Position numbers and translations under genes: made by a program
From: Salipiger bermudensis HTCC2601
Lineage (GTDB): Bacteria > Pseudomonadota > Alphaproteobacteria > Rhodobacterales > Rhodobacteraceae
NCBI RefSeq assembly: GCF_000153725.1
Contig: NZ_DS022276.1
Location: 3,515,359 to 3,579,358 of the forward strand
DNA: 64,000 bases
Direction: 5' to 3'
In this document: positions 1 to 8,215 of the stretch, piece by piece
Numbering within the stretch: position 1 is the stretch's first letter
Layout: every line of letters begins with the position of its first letter
The notes under the pieces: generated by a model
Databases searched by the model: none
What the model was told of the DNA's origin: nothing
Seen by the model: the letters and a program-made list of their open reading frames with translations, nothing else

Positions 1-1
1 T

Positions 2-808
2 CTCGTTCTGACCTTCACCGGCAGCCCGATGCTGCGCATCTCGGCGATCATGGTCGGACTCGTGGTCGGCACCATCGTGTCGATGGTCTTCGGCATGGTG
101 GATTTCTCGAGGGCCGGGGAGGGCGAGCTGATCGCCATCCCGCAACCGTTGAAATACGGGCTCGATTTCGACATCGGCCTGTTCCTCCCCATCGCCTTCA
201 TCTTCCTCGTGACGGCGATCGAGACCTCGGGCGACCTGACGGCCAACTCGGTGATCGCGGGCCAACCGGTCAAGGGGCCTCTCTACCTGCGCCGGATCAA
301 GGGCGGCATTCTCGCCGACGGGGTCAACTCGGCGCTGGCGGCGCTTTTCAATACTTTCCCCAATACGACGTTTTCGCAGAACAACGGCGTCATCCAGATG
401 ACCGGTGTCGCGTCACGGCACGTGGGGATGTATATCGGCGGATTCCTCGTGCTGCTCGGGTTCTTTCCCTTCGTGGGCCAGCTCTTCCTGCTGATCCCGA
501 AGCCGGTGCTGGGCGGCGCGACGCTGGTGCTCTTCGGCACCATCGCGGTGGCCGGCATCCGCATCCTCGCCACCCAGGAGATCGACCGTCGCAAGGTCTA
601 CATCATGGCGGTAAGCTTCGGTCTTGGCCTCGGGGTGACGCTGGTGCCGGAGGCAACGCAGAACCTGCCGGCCTTCCTCAAACAGGTGGTGGCAACGCCG
701 ATCACACTGGCCGGGCTCTCGGCAATCCTCCTGTCGTTGGCGATCCCCGAGACCAAGGAGACCACCGAGGCGGTCGATGAGCCCTCGGAGGACGGCGCCA
801 CCGCCTGA
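2..808 (+). CDS. Nucleobase:cation symporter-2 family permease (xanthine/urate type), C-terminal part
   Basis: The reading frame is open from the window edge, so only the last 268 residues are present; the first ATG at 29 is internal. The protein is hydrophobic with several membrane segments. It carries the family-typical stretch NTFPNTTFSQNNGVIQMTG near residue 115 and the EISGDLTA-like motif (here ETSGDLTANSV) that helps form the substrate site of NCS2 carriers. This motif set resembles xanthine/uric acid permeases more than uracil permeases. It would import purine bases across the inner membrane, driven by the proton or sodium gradient. The tail after the last helix is acidic, as is common. 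The exact substrate cannot be told from this fragment. Confidence 0.85.
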   Translation, partial: LVLTFTGSPMLRISAIMVGLVVGTIVSMVFGMVDFSRAGEGELIAIPQPLKYGLDFDIGLFLPIAFIFLVTAIETSGDLTANSVIAGQPVKGPLYLRRIKGGILADGVNSALAALFNTFPNTTFSQNNGVIQMTGVASRHVGMYIGGFLVLLGFFPFVGQLFLLIPKPVLGGATLVLFGTIAVAGIRILATQEIDRRKVYIMAVSFGLGLGVTLVPEATQNLPAFLKQVVATPITLAGLSAILLSLAIPETKETTEAVDEPSEDGATA

Positions 809-823
809 CGCGGCACCTGGCGA

Positions 824-951
824 CGGGGGCAACAGGGGGCGCTGCCCCCTCTTGGCCTGCGGCCAATTCACCCCCGAGGTATTTTTGAACCAAAGAAGCC
901 AGGGGCGCAGCGCTCTTGGCTTCTCTTCGTCAAAAATACTCCCGCCGGAGG
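824..951. repeat. Dispersed intergenic palindromic repeat, copy A (two units)
   Basis: This gap lies between two convergent genes. It holds the palindrome GGGGGCGCTGCCCCC (835-849) and a core, CCCCCGAGGTATTTTTGAAC, that begins at 871 and runs to 898. An inverted, diverged core follows at 920-951. The core recurs almost exactly, in the opposite orientation, at 34887-34914, and in a diverged form near 2892-2920. The paired inverted cores could act as a transcription stop for both neighbours, but no clean T-run hairpin is visible. Confidence 0.6.
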
Positions 952-986
952 CATCCGAGGTCTGCCCGAAGGCGACGCGGTCGGGC

Positions 987-2846
987 TCAGGCGGTTTCGG
1001 CGGTCTCGAGCTTCTGCAGCGCCGCTTCCCAGAGCGCCTCGGCGCGATGCAAGCCGTCCATGACCTCGGCGTATTTCTTGTTCCAGGTATCGAGCTCGCC
1101 GGCGCGGGCAGCCTCGTAGAGCGCCGGGTCGGCGAGCTTCTTGGCGAGCTTCTCGCGCATCTCCTCGATCTTCTCCACCCGCGCCTCGCATTTGCGTACC
1201 TCCGAGCGCAGCGCCAGGATCTGGTCCCGCGAGGGCTTCGGTGCCTTGGGCGCGGCGGCTTTCGCCTTCTCGGGCTTCGCGGGCTTGTCCTGCGTCAGCA
1301 GCAGCGCCCGGTAGGCGTCGAGATCGTCCTCGTAGGGCTTCACCGTGCCGTCCTTCACCAGCCACAGCCGGTCGGCCACAAGGCTCAGGAGGTGCATGTC
1401 GTGGCTGACCAGGATCACCGCGCCGGAGTATTCCGTCAGCGCCTCGACCAGCGCCTCACGGCTCTCGATGTCGAGGTGGTTGGTCGGCTCGTCGAGGATC
1501 AGCATGTGCGGCGCGTCGAGCGTGGCGAGAAGCAGCGACAGGCGCGCCTTCTGCCCGCCCGAGAGCCGGCCCACCTCAGTCTCTGCCTGCGCTGCCATCA
1601 GCCCGAAGCCCGCGAGCTGGGCGCGGAGCTTTGGCGGCGCGGCCTCGGGGCGCTCGCGCTGCAGGTGCTGCAGAGGCGTCTCGTCGAGATGCAGCTCGTC
1701 GACCTGGTGCTGGGCGAAATAGCCGATGCGCAGCTTTGAGCTGCGGACCATCTTGCCGTCCATCAGAACCAGCCGATCTGCGAGAAGCTTCGATAGCGTC
1801 GACTTGCCCTGGCCGTTGCGGCCCAAGAGCGCGATGCGGTCGTCCTGGTCTATGCGCAGGTTCAGCCGCGACAGCACCTGCCGATCGCCATAGCCCGTGG
1901 CGCCGCCTTCAAGCGCCACGATGGGCGGTGAGAGCTGGTCGGGCTGCGGGAAGCTGAACACCCGCTTGGCGGCCTCCTCGGGCGCGGTGATGGTGTCCAT
2001 CCGCGCGATCATCTTGAGACGCGCCTGCGCCTGCTTGGCCTTCGAGGCCTTGGCGCGGAACCGGTCGACGAAGCTCTGCAGGTGGGCCTTGCGCTCCTCC
2101 TGCTTCTTCGCTGCGGCCGCCTGCACCGCGCGGCGCTCTGCCCGGGTGCGGGCGAAGGTGTCGTAGCCGCCCTGGTACAGCGTCAGCTGCCGGTCCTCGA
2201 GATGCAGGATCGCGCCCACCGCCCGGTTCAGCAGCCCGCGGTCGTGCGAGATCACGATCACCGTATGCGGATAGCGGGTGAGATAGCTCTCGAGCCACAA
2301 CGCGCCTTCGAGATCGAGATAGTTCGTCGGCTCGTCGAGCAGGAGCAGGTCGGGCTGTGCAAAAAGCACCCCGGCCAGCGCCAGCCGCATCCGCCAGCCG
2401 CCGGAAAAATCCGAGCTCGGGCGTTGCTGGTCGGCCTCGTCGAAGCCCAGACCCTTGAGGATCGAGGCCGCGCGGCCCTCTGCCGACCAGGCATCGATAT
2501 CGGCCAGCCGGGTCTGCACCTCGGCGATGCGATGCGCGTCGGTGGCGGTCTCGGCCTCGGCCATCAGAGCCGCACGCTCGACATCGGCGGCCAGCACCGT
2601 CTCGATCAGCGACATGTCCGAGGCCGGCGCCTCCTGCGCCACTCCGCCGATGCGGGCGCGCTCGGGCATGCCGATCTCGCCGCCGTCGAGCGTCAGCTCG
2701 CCGCGGATCAGCCGGAACAGCGTGGTCTTGCCGGCGCCATTAGGGCCAACGAGGCCGACCTTGTGGCCGGCGGGAATCACCGCGGAGGCGCCCTCGAACA
2801 GGGGCCGCCCCTCGACGGAATAGGAAATGTCATCGATCCTGAGCAT
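987..2846 (-). CDS. ABC-F family ATP-binding protein (YheS/Uup-like)
   Basis: A soluble protein of 619 residues with two ABC ATPase domains in tandem and no membrane segments, the layout of ABC-F translation factors that act at the ribosome E site. Domain 1 has Walker A GPNGAGKTT (34-42), a signature region FSGGWRMRLALA near 150 and Walker B LLLLDEPTNYLD. A charged linker rich in Lys, Arg and Glu follows. Domain 2 has GRNGQGKST, LSGGQKARLSLLLA and LILDEPTNHLD. The last 80 residues are charged and coiled-coil-like, as in Uup and YheS. YheS-like proteins relieve ribosome stalling; that role is known for the family and inferred here. Start ATG at 2846. Confidence 0.92.
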   Translation of the reverse strand: MLRIDDISYSVEGRPLFEGASAVIPAGHKVGLVGPNGAGKTTLFRLIRGELTLDGGEIGMPERARIGGVAQEAPASDMSLIETVLAADVERAALMAEAETATDAHRIAEVQTRLADIDAWSAEGRAASILKGLGFDEADQQRPSSDFSGGWRMRLALAGVLFAQPDLLLLDEPTNYLDLEGALWLESYLTRYPHTVIVISHDRGLLNRAVGAILHLEDRQLTLYQGGYDTFARTRAERRAVQAAAAKKQEERKAHLQSFVDRFRAKASKAKQAQARLKMIARMDTITAPEEAAKRVFSFPQPDQLSPPIVALEGGATGYGDRQVLSRLNLRIDQDDRIALLGRNGQGKSTLSKLLADRLVLMDGKMVRSSKLRIGYFAQHQVDELHLDETPLQHLQRERPEAAPPKLRAQLAGFGLMAAQAETEVGRLSGGQKARLSLLLATLDAPHMLILDEPTNHLDIESREALVEALTEYSGAVILVSHDMHLLSLVADRLWLVKDGTVKPYEDDLDAYRALLLTQDKPAKPEKAKAAAPKAPKPSRDQILALRSEVRKCEARVEKIEEMREKLAKKLADPALYEAARAGELDTWNKKYAEVMDGLHRAEALWEAALQKLETAETA

Positions 2847-2887
2847 GCCCGCGCTCTAGCAGAGGCGCAGCGGCACGGAAATCCCCC

Positions 2888-2950
2888 ATGATCTTCTCTT
2901 GGCTTGAAATATCCCGGGGAGCGCGAGGGGCTGGCCCCTCGCAGGCCGAA
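2888..2950. repeat. Dispersed intergenic repeat, copy B (diverged)
   Basis: Just upstream of the ABC-F gene the sequence CTTCTCTTGGCTTGAAATAT, followed by CCCGGGG and a GAGGGGCTGGCCCCTC palindrome, resembles the core plus GC palindrome seen at 34887-34932 and 835-898. It is less similar than those two are to each other. It lies in the promoter region between the divergent ABC-F and ndk genes. Confidence 0.45.
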
Positions 2951-3025
2951 ACCTGCCGCCGCACGGGGTGGCTCGGGTCTTTCCAAGACCTCGCGTGCAT
3001 GGTAACGCCCACATCAGAAAATACC

Positions 3026-3046
3026 GGCCGGGCCAGATGCCCGGCC
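3026..3046 (+). promoter_or_regulatory. Hairpin in the ndk leader
   Basis: A perfect 8-bp stem (GGCCGGGC / GCCCGGCC) with a 5-base loop is followed by TTTC and ends 17 bases before the ndk start codon. It sits where it would be transcribed in the ndk leader. It could be a weak terminator or attenuator, or could shape access to the ribosome binding site. The T-run is too short to call it a terminator. Confidence 0.4.
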
Positions 3047-3063
3047 TTTCAATGGAGACAGAC

Positions 3064-3486
3064 ATGGCCCTCGAACGGACCTTTTCGATCATCAAGCCCG
3101 ATGCCACCCGCCGCAACCTGACCGGCAAGATCAATGCCAAGTTCGAGGAGGCGGGCCTCCGCATCGTCGCACAGAAGCGCATCCACCTGACCAAGGCGCA
3201 GGCCGGCGAGTTCTACAAGGTGCACGCCGAGCGTCCGTTCTACGACGAACTCTGCGAGTTCATGGCTTCCGAGCCGGTCGTGGTGCAGGTGCTGGAAGGG
3301 GAAGGCGCGATCGCCAAGAACCGCGAAGTGATGGGCGCCACCAACCCGGCGGACGCCGCAGAAGGCACCATCCGCGCAGAGTTCGCCGAGTCGGTCGGGG
3401 AGAACTCGGTGCACGGCTCCGACGCGCCGGAGACCGCCGCGGAAGAGATCGCCTACTTCTTCTCGGGCCTCGAACTGGTCGGCTAA
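3064..3486 (+). CDS. ndk: Nucleoside diphosphate kinase
   Basis: A 140-residue cytoplasmic enzyme, the normal family length. It moves the terminal phosphate of ATP onto other nucleoside diphosphates through a phosphohistidine. The N-terminal [11 protein letters not shown] motif and the active-site [10 protein letters not shown] are both present; the catalytic histidine is His117. The start at 3064 follows GGAGACAGAC, a suitable ribosome binding site; an upstream in-frame extension has no family match. It is transcribed alone, with a hairpin just upstream and a clear terminator just downstream. Confidence 0.98.
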   Translation: MALERTFSIIKPDATRRNLTGKINAKFEEAGLRIVAQKRIHLTKAQAGEFYKVHAERPFYDELCEFMASEPVVVQVLEGEGAIAKNREVMGATNPADAAEGTIRAEFAESVGENSVHGSDAPETAAEEIAYFFSGLELVG

Positions 3487-3516
3487 GCCGTCCTTTCGGA
3501 TCCGTCACAAGACGCG

Positions 3517-3551
3517 AAACGGGCGCCCAGAGGGGCGCCCGTTTTCTTTTT
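3517..3551 (+). terminator. Rho-independent terminator of ndk
   Basis: AAACGGGCGCC, a short loop, then GGCGCCCGTTT followed by TCTTTTT, 31 bases after the ndk stop codon. Confidence 0.9.
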
Positions 3552-3576
3552 GCCTTCCGGCAGAGTCCGGCAGATC

Positions 3577-3984
3577 TCAGGCCAGCTCGGCCCCTTGATA
3601 GTCGGGTGCCTCGGCCCGGCCTTCTCCGGCGGTTCGGTGGTATTCCTCCGCCCAGCGGCGCAGCAGCGCTGCGTTGCGCATATTGGCCTTGTAGCCGATG
3701 TCCATAATGTCGCCGATCAGCGGCAACAGGCCAATGGCCCAGTCCACGGCCACGTTCCACCCCATCTGCACAACCAGCGACTTGGGCGCACCGAGCTCTC
3801 GGGCCTCGTTGACGATCCAGACCGCCGGTGCCAGCGCCAGCGTGTCGCCGATGCCCGGAACGAGGCCGATGATCGAATCCCATCCCAGCCGGATCCCGGT
3901 GAAGGGCAGGCGGAAAGCCCGGTCGAGGCGGCGTGCATAGCGCTCGACGCGCTCGACCCGTTCAAAGGTGTCACGACGCGACAT
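3577..3984 (-). CDS. DUF4112 family small membrane protein
   Basis: A 135-residue protein with the DUF4112 pattern: a charged N-terminal helix, GWDSIIGLVPGIGDT, a central hydrophobic helix, then WAIGLLPLIGDIMDIGYKAN. The paired G-x-G-D turn motifs are the hallmark. Its function is unknown; family members are membrane associated. The chosen ATG at 3984 gives a typical N-terminus (MSRRDTFERV). A GTG at 3993 would overlap the stop codon of the upstream gene by 4 bases and is an alternative. It forms a two-gene unit with the Pmp3/YqaE gene. Confidence 0.8.
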   Translation of the reverse strand: MSRRDTFERVERVERYARRLDRAFRLPFTGIRLGWDSIIGLVPGIGDTLALAPAVWIVNEARELGAPKSLVVQMGWNVAVDWAIGLLPLIGDIMDIGYKANMRNAALLRRWAEEYHRTAGEGRAEAPDYQGAELA

Positions 3985-3989
3985 GGCGA

Positions 3990-4160
3990 TCACGCGTGCT
4001 CGGGCGTCCGGGCGATGATCCAGACGGCGTGGACGATGCCGGGGATATAGCCCAGAAGCGTAAGCAGGATGTTGATCCAGAAGTGCTTGCCAAGACCCAC
4101 CTGCAGGAAGACGCCGAGCGGCGGCAGGAGGATGGCGACGATGATGCGGATAAGGTCCAT
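3990..4160 (-). CDS. YqaE/Pmp3 family membrane protein
   Basis: A 56-residue protein made of two membrane helices, with the family motif of a first helix ending in LLPPLGVFLQVG and a second beginning INILLTLLGYIPGIVHAVW. Members of this family (Pmp3 in yeast, YqaE in bacteria) are linked to membrane potential and salt stress. The start at 4160 is preceded by GGAGG at a good distance. A longer reading frame to 4196 has no such site. It lies directly before the DUF4112 gene, probably in one transcript. Confidence 0.85.
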   Translation of the reverse strand: MDLIRIIVAILLPPLGVFLQVGLGKHFWINILLTLLGYIPGIVHAVWIIARTPEHA

Positions 4161-4270
4161 GGGGACGGGCCTCCGTTGCGTGTTACGTTTGGCCAATTAA
4201 CGTGAATACCCCGTCGCGGGTTCCGCCCCGGGCCGGCAGCAGCGTCCGCTTGGGCGGACGAGAGGCCGCC

Positions 4271-4615
4271 TCAGCCGTCCTTGCGCCGCGCAATGACGCC
4301 GATCTCGTCAAGCACCGCCTCGATCCCCAAAAGCGCCTCGCTACGGCCCGAAACCTCGGCGCAGAGCGCATCGAACCGCGCCCTCAGATCGTCTTTCTCC
4401 TTGCCCCGGCAATCGTTCCAGGGCCGGCCCTGAAGCGCCATGTGCAGCACGTAGTAGCTGATGAAATGCGGCCTGGTGCCGGTGCGCAGCATCCGGCCGT
4501 AGGCGTCATGCGCCCCGAGCTCGCGCAGCGTTTCGGCATCGGGAATGCCAGCGCGGGCGCAGGCCGCCTCGACGGCGGGGCCGAGATTGCGGATGGAGGA
4601 AACCGGCGTGGACAT
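4271..4615 (-). CDS. TfoX C-terminal domain protein
   Basis: A 114-residue protein matching the TfoX C-terminal domain: it opens with SIRNLGPAVEAACARAGI, followed by ETLRELGAHDAYGRML and HMALQGRPWND. That region forms a helix-hairpin-helix-like fold. The N-terminal TfoX domain is absent, as in many stand-alone proteobacterial homologues. The role is not known outside the competence regulators of gammaproteobacteria, so none is assigned. The ATG at 4615 was chosen because the family similarity begins there; the frame upstream to 4888 is low-complexity and unlike any family. Confidence 0.8.
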   Translation of the reverse strand: MSTPVSSIRNLGPAVEAACARAGIPDAETLRELGAHDAYGRMLRTGTRPHFISYYVLHMALQGRPWNDCRGKEKDDLRARFDALCAEVSGRSEALLGIEAVLDEIGVIARRKDG

Positions 4616-4875
4616 CTGCGCCTCGCGCTGAGCTATGGACCGCACAAGACCTGACACCGCGAGACGTCCGGGGCAAGCCCGGCCGGGACGACAGACGCAG
4701 GGCCCGGGCGCAAAGATCGAACGCAGAGATCGGGCGCCGGGCAGGGCAGGCGCTTTGCGGCTGCAAAGCACGAGTTTGCAAATTAAGCGTGCATGACGGC
4801 TTCGTGACGGCTTGCGGTGTGCATCACCTTGGTGCAAAACCTGAGGCAATGGAGATGAAACAAGGGGGACACCCG

Positions 4876-5475
4876 ATGACCATCGCACAGAACCGCTCCG
4901 TTCTGGTGGAAAGCTTCGGTGCCACGGAAGGCACCGCCCTGCGCCTCAAGCAGGCCGCCCTCGTGGTGGCCGGCATCGCCTTCCTGGCGATCATGGCCAA
5001 GATCAAGGTGCCGATGTGGCCGGTGCCGATCACCATGGGCACCTTCGGCGTGCTGACCCTCGGCGCCGCCTACGGCGCGCGGCTCGGCCTGGTGACCATC
5101 CTCGGCTACATGCTGGTGGGCGCGCTCGGCTTCGACGTTTTCGCCGGGAGCACGGCCGAGCTCAACGGCTTTGCCTACATGATGGGCGGCACCGGCGGCT
5201 ACCTCGTGGGCTATGTCATGGCGGTGCTGCTGCTCGGCACGCTGGCGCGCGCCGGCTGGGACCGCTCGGCCCCCAAGATGGCGGGTGCAATGCTGCTCGG
5301 CAACGCCCTGATCTACGTGCCCGGCCTGATCTGGCTCGGCATGCTCTACGGCTGGGACAAGCCGATCCTCGAGTGGGGCCTGACCCCGTTCCTCGTCGGT
5401 GACGCGGTGAAGCTGGCGCTGGCCGCGCTGATCCTGCCGCTGGCCTGGAAGGCCATGGGCCGCGCCCGCGGCTGA
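4876..5475 (+). CDS. bioY: Biotin transporter BioY (substrate-binding S component)
   Basis: A 199-residue membrane protein with about six helices. It has the BioY hallmarks: KIKVPMWPVPITMGTFGVL after the first helix, GARLGLVTILGYMLVGALG, and the substrate-site GGTGGYLVGYV. BioY binds biotin as the S component of an ECF transporter and can also work without dedicated partners; no bioM or bioN lies nearby. The start at 4876 follows AAGGGGGAC; ATG codons at 4789 and 4849 lack good sites. I found no BioR-type operator upstream. A terminator follows directly. Confidence 0.93.
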   Translation: MTIAQNRSVLVESFGATEGTALRLKQAALVVAGIAFLAIMAKIKVPMWPVPITMGTFGVLTLGAAYGARLGLVTILGYMLVGALGFDVFAGSTAELNGFAYMMGGTGGYLVGYVMAVLLLGTLARAGWDRSAPKMAGAMLLGNALIYVPGLIWLGMLYGWDKPILEWGLTPFLVGDAVKLALAALILPLAWKAMGRARG

Positions 5476-5501
5476 GCCTTCGCCTCAGAGGAAAGCAAAT
5501 C

Positions 5502-5534
5502 AAGCGGCGCGGGGGCTTCCCGCGCCGCTTTTCG
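5502..5534 (+). terminator. Terminator of bioY
   Basis: A perfect 12-bp stem (AAGCGGCGCGGG / CCCGCGCCGCTT) with a 5-base loop, followed by TTCG, 26 bases after the bioY stop codon. Confidence 0.85.
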
Positions 5535-5591
5535 TTGACCGCGACGCTGCCGCATCTTGCGGTGCCCTTGCGGTGGCGCTAGCCCTTTGCC

Positions 5592-6338
5592 ATGACCCTG
5601 CAAGAGCGCGTTCCCTTCGATCTCTCCACCTCGCGGCCGCTGCCCAATATCGGCCCGGTCGCCATGTCCGACTGGCTGCTCGTCGACGAAGCCTACGCCG
5701 GGCAGATGGCGACCCGCGAGCATCTGCTCGACACCAATCGCGACGCGGTGCTCGCACTTTCGGAACGCGCCCGCCCGGCGGCGGACGAGCTGCTGGGTTT
5801 CGTGCTCTCGCATCTGCCGGAGGGCTTTTGCCGCGACGGCGAGCGCGTCACGCGCCCGGACGGAGGCCAGGTGACGCTTGATCGTGCTGACCCGATGGGG
5901 ACGCTGGGACGACTGGTGCAGGAGGATCTCTGCCTGCTCGAGAAGGCAGAGGGCGAGGCCGAGCACGTGCTGACCGGGGCGGTGCTGTGCTTTCCCGCCG
6001 GCTGGCGGCTGGCGCAGAAGGTGATGCGCCCGCTGGTCGAGATCCACGTGCCGATCCCCGAGTATGACGACGCCATTGCCGCGCGGGTGCAGCGCCTGTT
6101 CGACGGGGTGCAGCCCGGACGCCCGTTGATGCGTTTCAACCGCCTCTGGTATGACGATCCGACGCTGTTCCAGCCGGGGCCCCGACGCGACAACGACGAT
6201 CGCTCGGACCCGAGCACCGCTGCCTACTTCCGTTCCGAGCGCCAGTGCCTCGTCCGCCTGCCCGAAACGCGCGCCGTGGTGTTCTCGATCCACACCTATG
6301 TGATGGAGCGCGCGCGGGCGCTCGCGCTCAGCGCATGA
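5592..6338 (+). CDS. DUF3445 family protein (haem-dependent oxidative N-demethylase relative)
   Basis: A 248-residue cytoplasmic protein. It has the DUF3445 features: a start near LPNIGPVAMSDWLLVDEAY, the central VQEDLCLLEK and AVLCFPAGWRLAQKVMRPL-like segment, IHVPIPEYD, and late FRSERQCLVRLPETRAVVFSIHTYV. Characterised relatives bind haem with a PAS-like fold and demethylate secondary amines, in some marine bacteria dimethylamine. The substrate of this copy cannot be read from sequence, and no partner reductase lies next to it. Its 3' end overlaps the convergent gene by 11 bases. Confidence 0.82.
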   Translation: MTLQERVPFDLSTSRPLPNIGPVAMSDWLLVDEAYAGQMATREHLLDTNRDAVLALSERARPAADELLGFVLSHLPEGFCRDGERVTRPDGGQVTLDRADPMGTLGRLVQEDLCLLEKAEGEAEHVLTGAVLCFPAGWRLAQKVMRPLVEIHVPIPEYDDAIAARVQRLFDGVQPGRPLMRFNRLWYDDPTLFQPGPRRDNDDRSDPSTAAYFRSERQCLVRLPETRAVVFSIHTYVMERARALALSA

Positions 6339-7089
6339 CCTGATAGAGGATGTCGCGCAGGAACTCGGTGTTCTGAAGGGCGACCAGCAGCGCCACGACC
6401 GCCGTGACCTGTGCGATGATACGCAGATCCATGCGACGCCACAGGCTCCAGAGCAGACGCGGCGCGCGCAGCGGTACAAGCACGACCCCAAGCCCGAGCT
6501 TGCGCCGTTTGGACGGCGAGCGGGTCGAGGCTCTTTCGGGTGCCTGCCTGCGTTCGACGACAGGAGCGACGACAGCGGCGGGTTGCGGTTCAACGGGTTC
6601 GGGCGCGTCGTCGAGCTCCATCATGTCGCGCAGGTGCTCGGACAGGGCGAAGTCCATGTGGGGCGGCTGAGACGGGCTGTAGGCGCTCTCGGCCACCTGA
6701 GGGGCGAACATCTCGCGAAAGTCATCGGGTTCGATCAGGGTCTCGCAATCGTACCAGTCGATTGTCTCGACCGGGATATGCGAGAGCATGCCGCGGACGG
6801 TTTGCGCCAAGATCCGGCGGGCGAGCGTGTCGTCGCCTCTCTCGTCCTTGCGATGCAGAATGCGGACCGACAGGTAGGGCGCGTCGTCGGGAATGCGCTG
6901 GACCCTTACCGCCACGCCGAAATGGTCGGCCATCAGCGCCGCCCGTTTCTTGGACCGCCGGATCGCTCGGCCAGATGCGGAATCGAGACGTCGCAACACC
7001 TGCGCCGCATCGCTGAGCAACTGCCGGTCGTTCAGCGCGATGTCGTGGGTCAGAAAAATGCCCGCGTGCGGTGTCTCGATGTGGTCCAA
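6328..7089 (-). CDS. Unrecognised protein with a C-terminal membrane anchor
   Basis: A 253-residue protein I do not recognise. Residues 1-135 look folded and cytoplasmic, with a basic helix (RRLDSASGRAIRRSKKRAA) and a segment rich in charged residues. Residues 150-195 are Pro, Ala and Glu rich and look unstructured. The C-terminus has one hydrophobic helix (IIAQVTAVVALLVALQ) followed by 14 residues, so it is probably tail-anchored. The only plausible start is TTG at 7089, behind CAGGGAG; an in-frame stop lies just upstream. It overlaps the DUF3445 gene convergently. No function is assigned. Confidence 0.65.
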   Translation of the reverse strand: MDHIETPHAGIFLTHDIALNDRQLLSDAAQVLRRLDSASGRAIRRSKKRAALMADHFGVAVRVQRIPDDAPYLSVRILHRKDERGDDTLARRILAQTVRGMLSHIPVETIDWYDCETLIEPDDFREMFAPQVAESAYSPSQPPHMDFALSEHLRDMMELDDAPEPVEPQPAAVVAPVVERRQAPERASTRSPSKRRKLGLGVVLVPLRAPRLLWSLWRRMDLRIIAQVTAVVALLVALQNTEFLRDILYQVMR

Positions 7090-7239
7090 ACCGTCGGACT
7101 CCCTGAACTCGTTCAGTGATTACGATTTGGAAATTATATAGCAAATCTGGCATATCGGGGACGGGGCGATGGCGTTAATACGACATTAACCATCGTCACC
7201 CCGTCCGCCGATCTTCCTCTGGTTGCAGCTCGTCGCTGC

Positions 7240-8052
7240 TCAGCGGTCGATCCGCTCGGCCGCGAGGGCGATTGCCTGCTGGTAGACCGTCGCCGCGTTC
7301 CACTCGTTCAGCACGCGGAAGTTTGCGGTGCCCTGCTGGTAGGGCTGGCCTGGGCGCCAGCCTTTCTGGCGCAGGAAGTTGGCGGTCGAGGCCAGCGCGT
7401 CCCACTCGTTGTAGAAATCGACACGGCCGTCGCCATTGCCGTCGACGCCGTAGCGCATGGCATTGCCCGGCAGGAACTGGGTGTGGCCGAGCTCGCCATG
7501 GGCGGCGCCTTTCTGGGTCGGCGACAGCATTCCTCGATCGACCATCTGAAGCGCCGCGAGTGCGTGCGGGGTGAAGAACGAGGACCGGCGGCAATCATAG
7601 GCCACGGTGCTGATCGACGAGACCACCGGCACGTTGCCCATGGTGCGGCCAAAGCCGGTCTCCATGCCGTGGATCGCCACGAGGATGCCCGCAGGGACGC
7701 CGTAGCGCTGCTCGACCGCGGCGTAGAATTGCGGGTTGCGCTGGATCCGTTTGCGCCCGGTGGCGGCAAACCCGTCGAGCGAGCCGAGGCGGATCCGGAT
7801 GAAATCGTTGAGCGCGTATTTCACACCCTTCTGATTGCGGTCCGCCGAGATGGTGGTGGTGGAATACTGCGCGTTCATCAGCGCCTGGATGCCGCGTTGG
7901 CCAACGCCGGCGCGCTGCGCCTCGGCCGCGAACGCCTGCTTCCACGCGTTGAAGCCACTGGCGTTGTTGCCGCATGTGGCGGCCTGCACCGTGCCTGCCG
8001 TGGCGAGCCCGAGGGTGACGGCTGCGGCAAGTCTGAATACCCGGCGGAACAT
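7240..8052 (-). CDS. Lytic murein transglycosylase, MltB family (GH103)
   Basis: A 270-residue exported protein. Residues 1-25 form a signal peptide ending in TVQAA. The mature part carries GILVAIHGMETGFGRTMGN, whose glutamate matches the catalytic acid of MltB enzymes, then GELGHTQFLPGNAMRYGVD and DGNGDGRVDFYNEWDALAS, all typical of GH103. The enzyme cuts the MurNAc-GlcNAc bond of peptidoglycan in the periplasm and leaves 1,6-anhydro ends. There is no lipobox cysteine at the signal cleavage site, so it is likely soluble rather than a lipoprotein. It is shorter than E. coli MltB, as in other Rhodobacteraceae homologues. Confidence 0.92.
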   Translation of the reverse strand: MFRRVFRLAAAVTLGLATAGTVQAATCGNNASGFNAWKQAFAAEAQRAGVGQRGIQALMNAQYSTTTISADRNQKGVKYALNDFIRIRLGSLDGFAATGRKRIQRNPQFYAAVEQRYGVPAGILVAIHGMETGFGRTMGNVPVVSSISTVAYDCRRSSFFTPHALAALQMVDRGMLSPTQKGAAHGELGHTQFLPGNAMRYGVDGNGDGRVDFYNEWDALASTANFLRQKGWRPGQPYQQGTANFRVLNEWNAATVYQQAIALAAERIDR

Positions 8053-8215
8053 TCTAGGTTCTCCAATTCTCTCTGAGTTGGAGATGACGGTAGCTCAGCC
8101 CCGAAAAGGGGCAAACAGAAATGTCCCAGCGCCATGCCTATGCCGGAAAACCGCCGATAGGACGGCCTCCTTGGGCCGAGCCCCAAACCAGGGGCCCGGC
8201 GCCGCAAGACGGGGA

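Noticed and set aside
4616-4875. A BioR operator ahead of bioY
   Set aside because: No TTATMKATAA-like sequence is visible in the upstream region.
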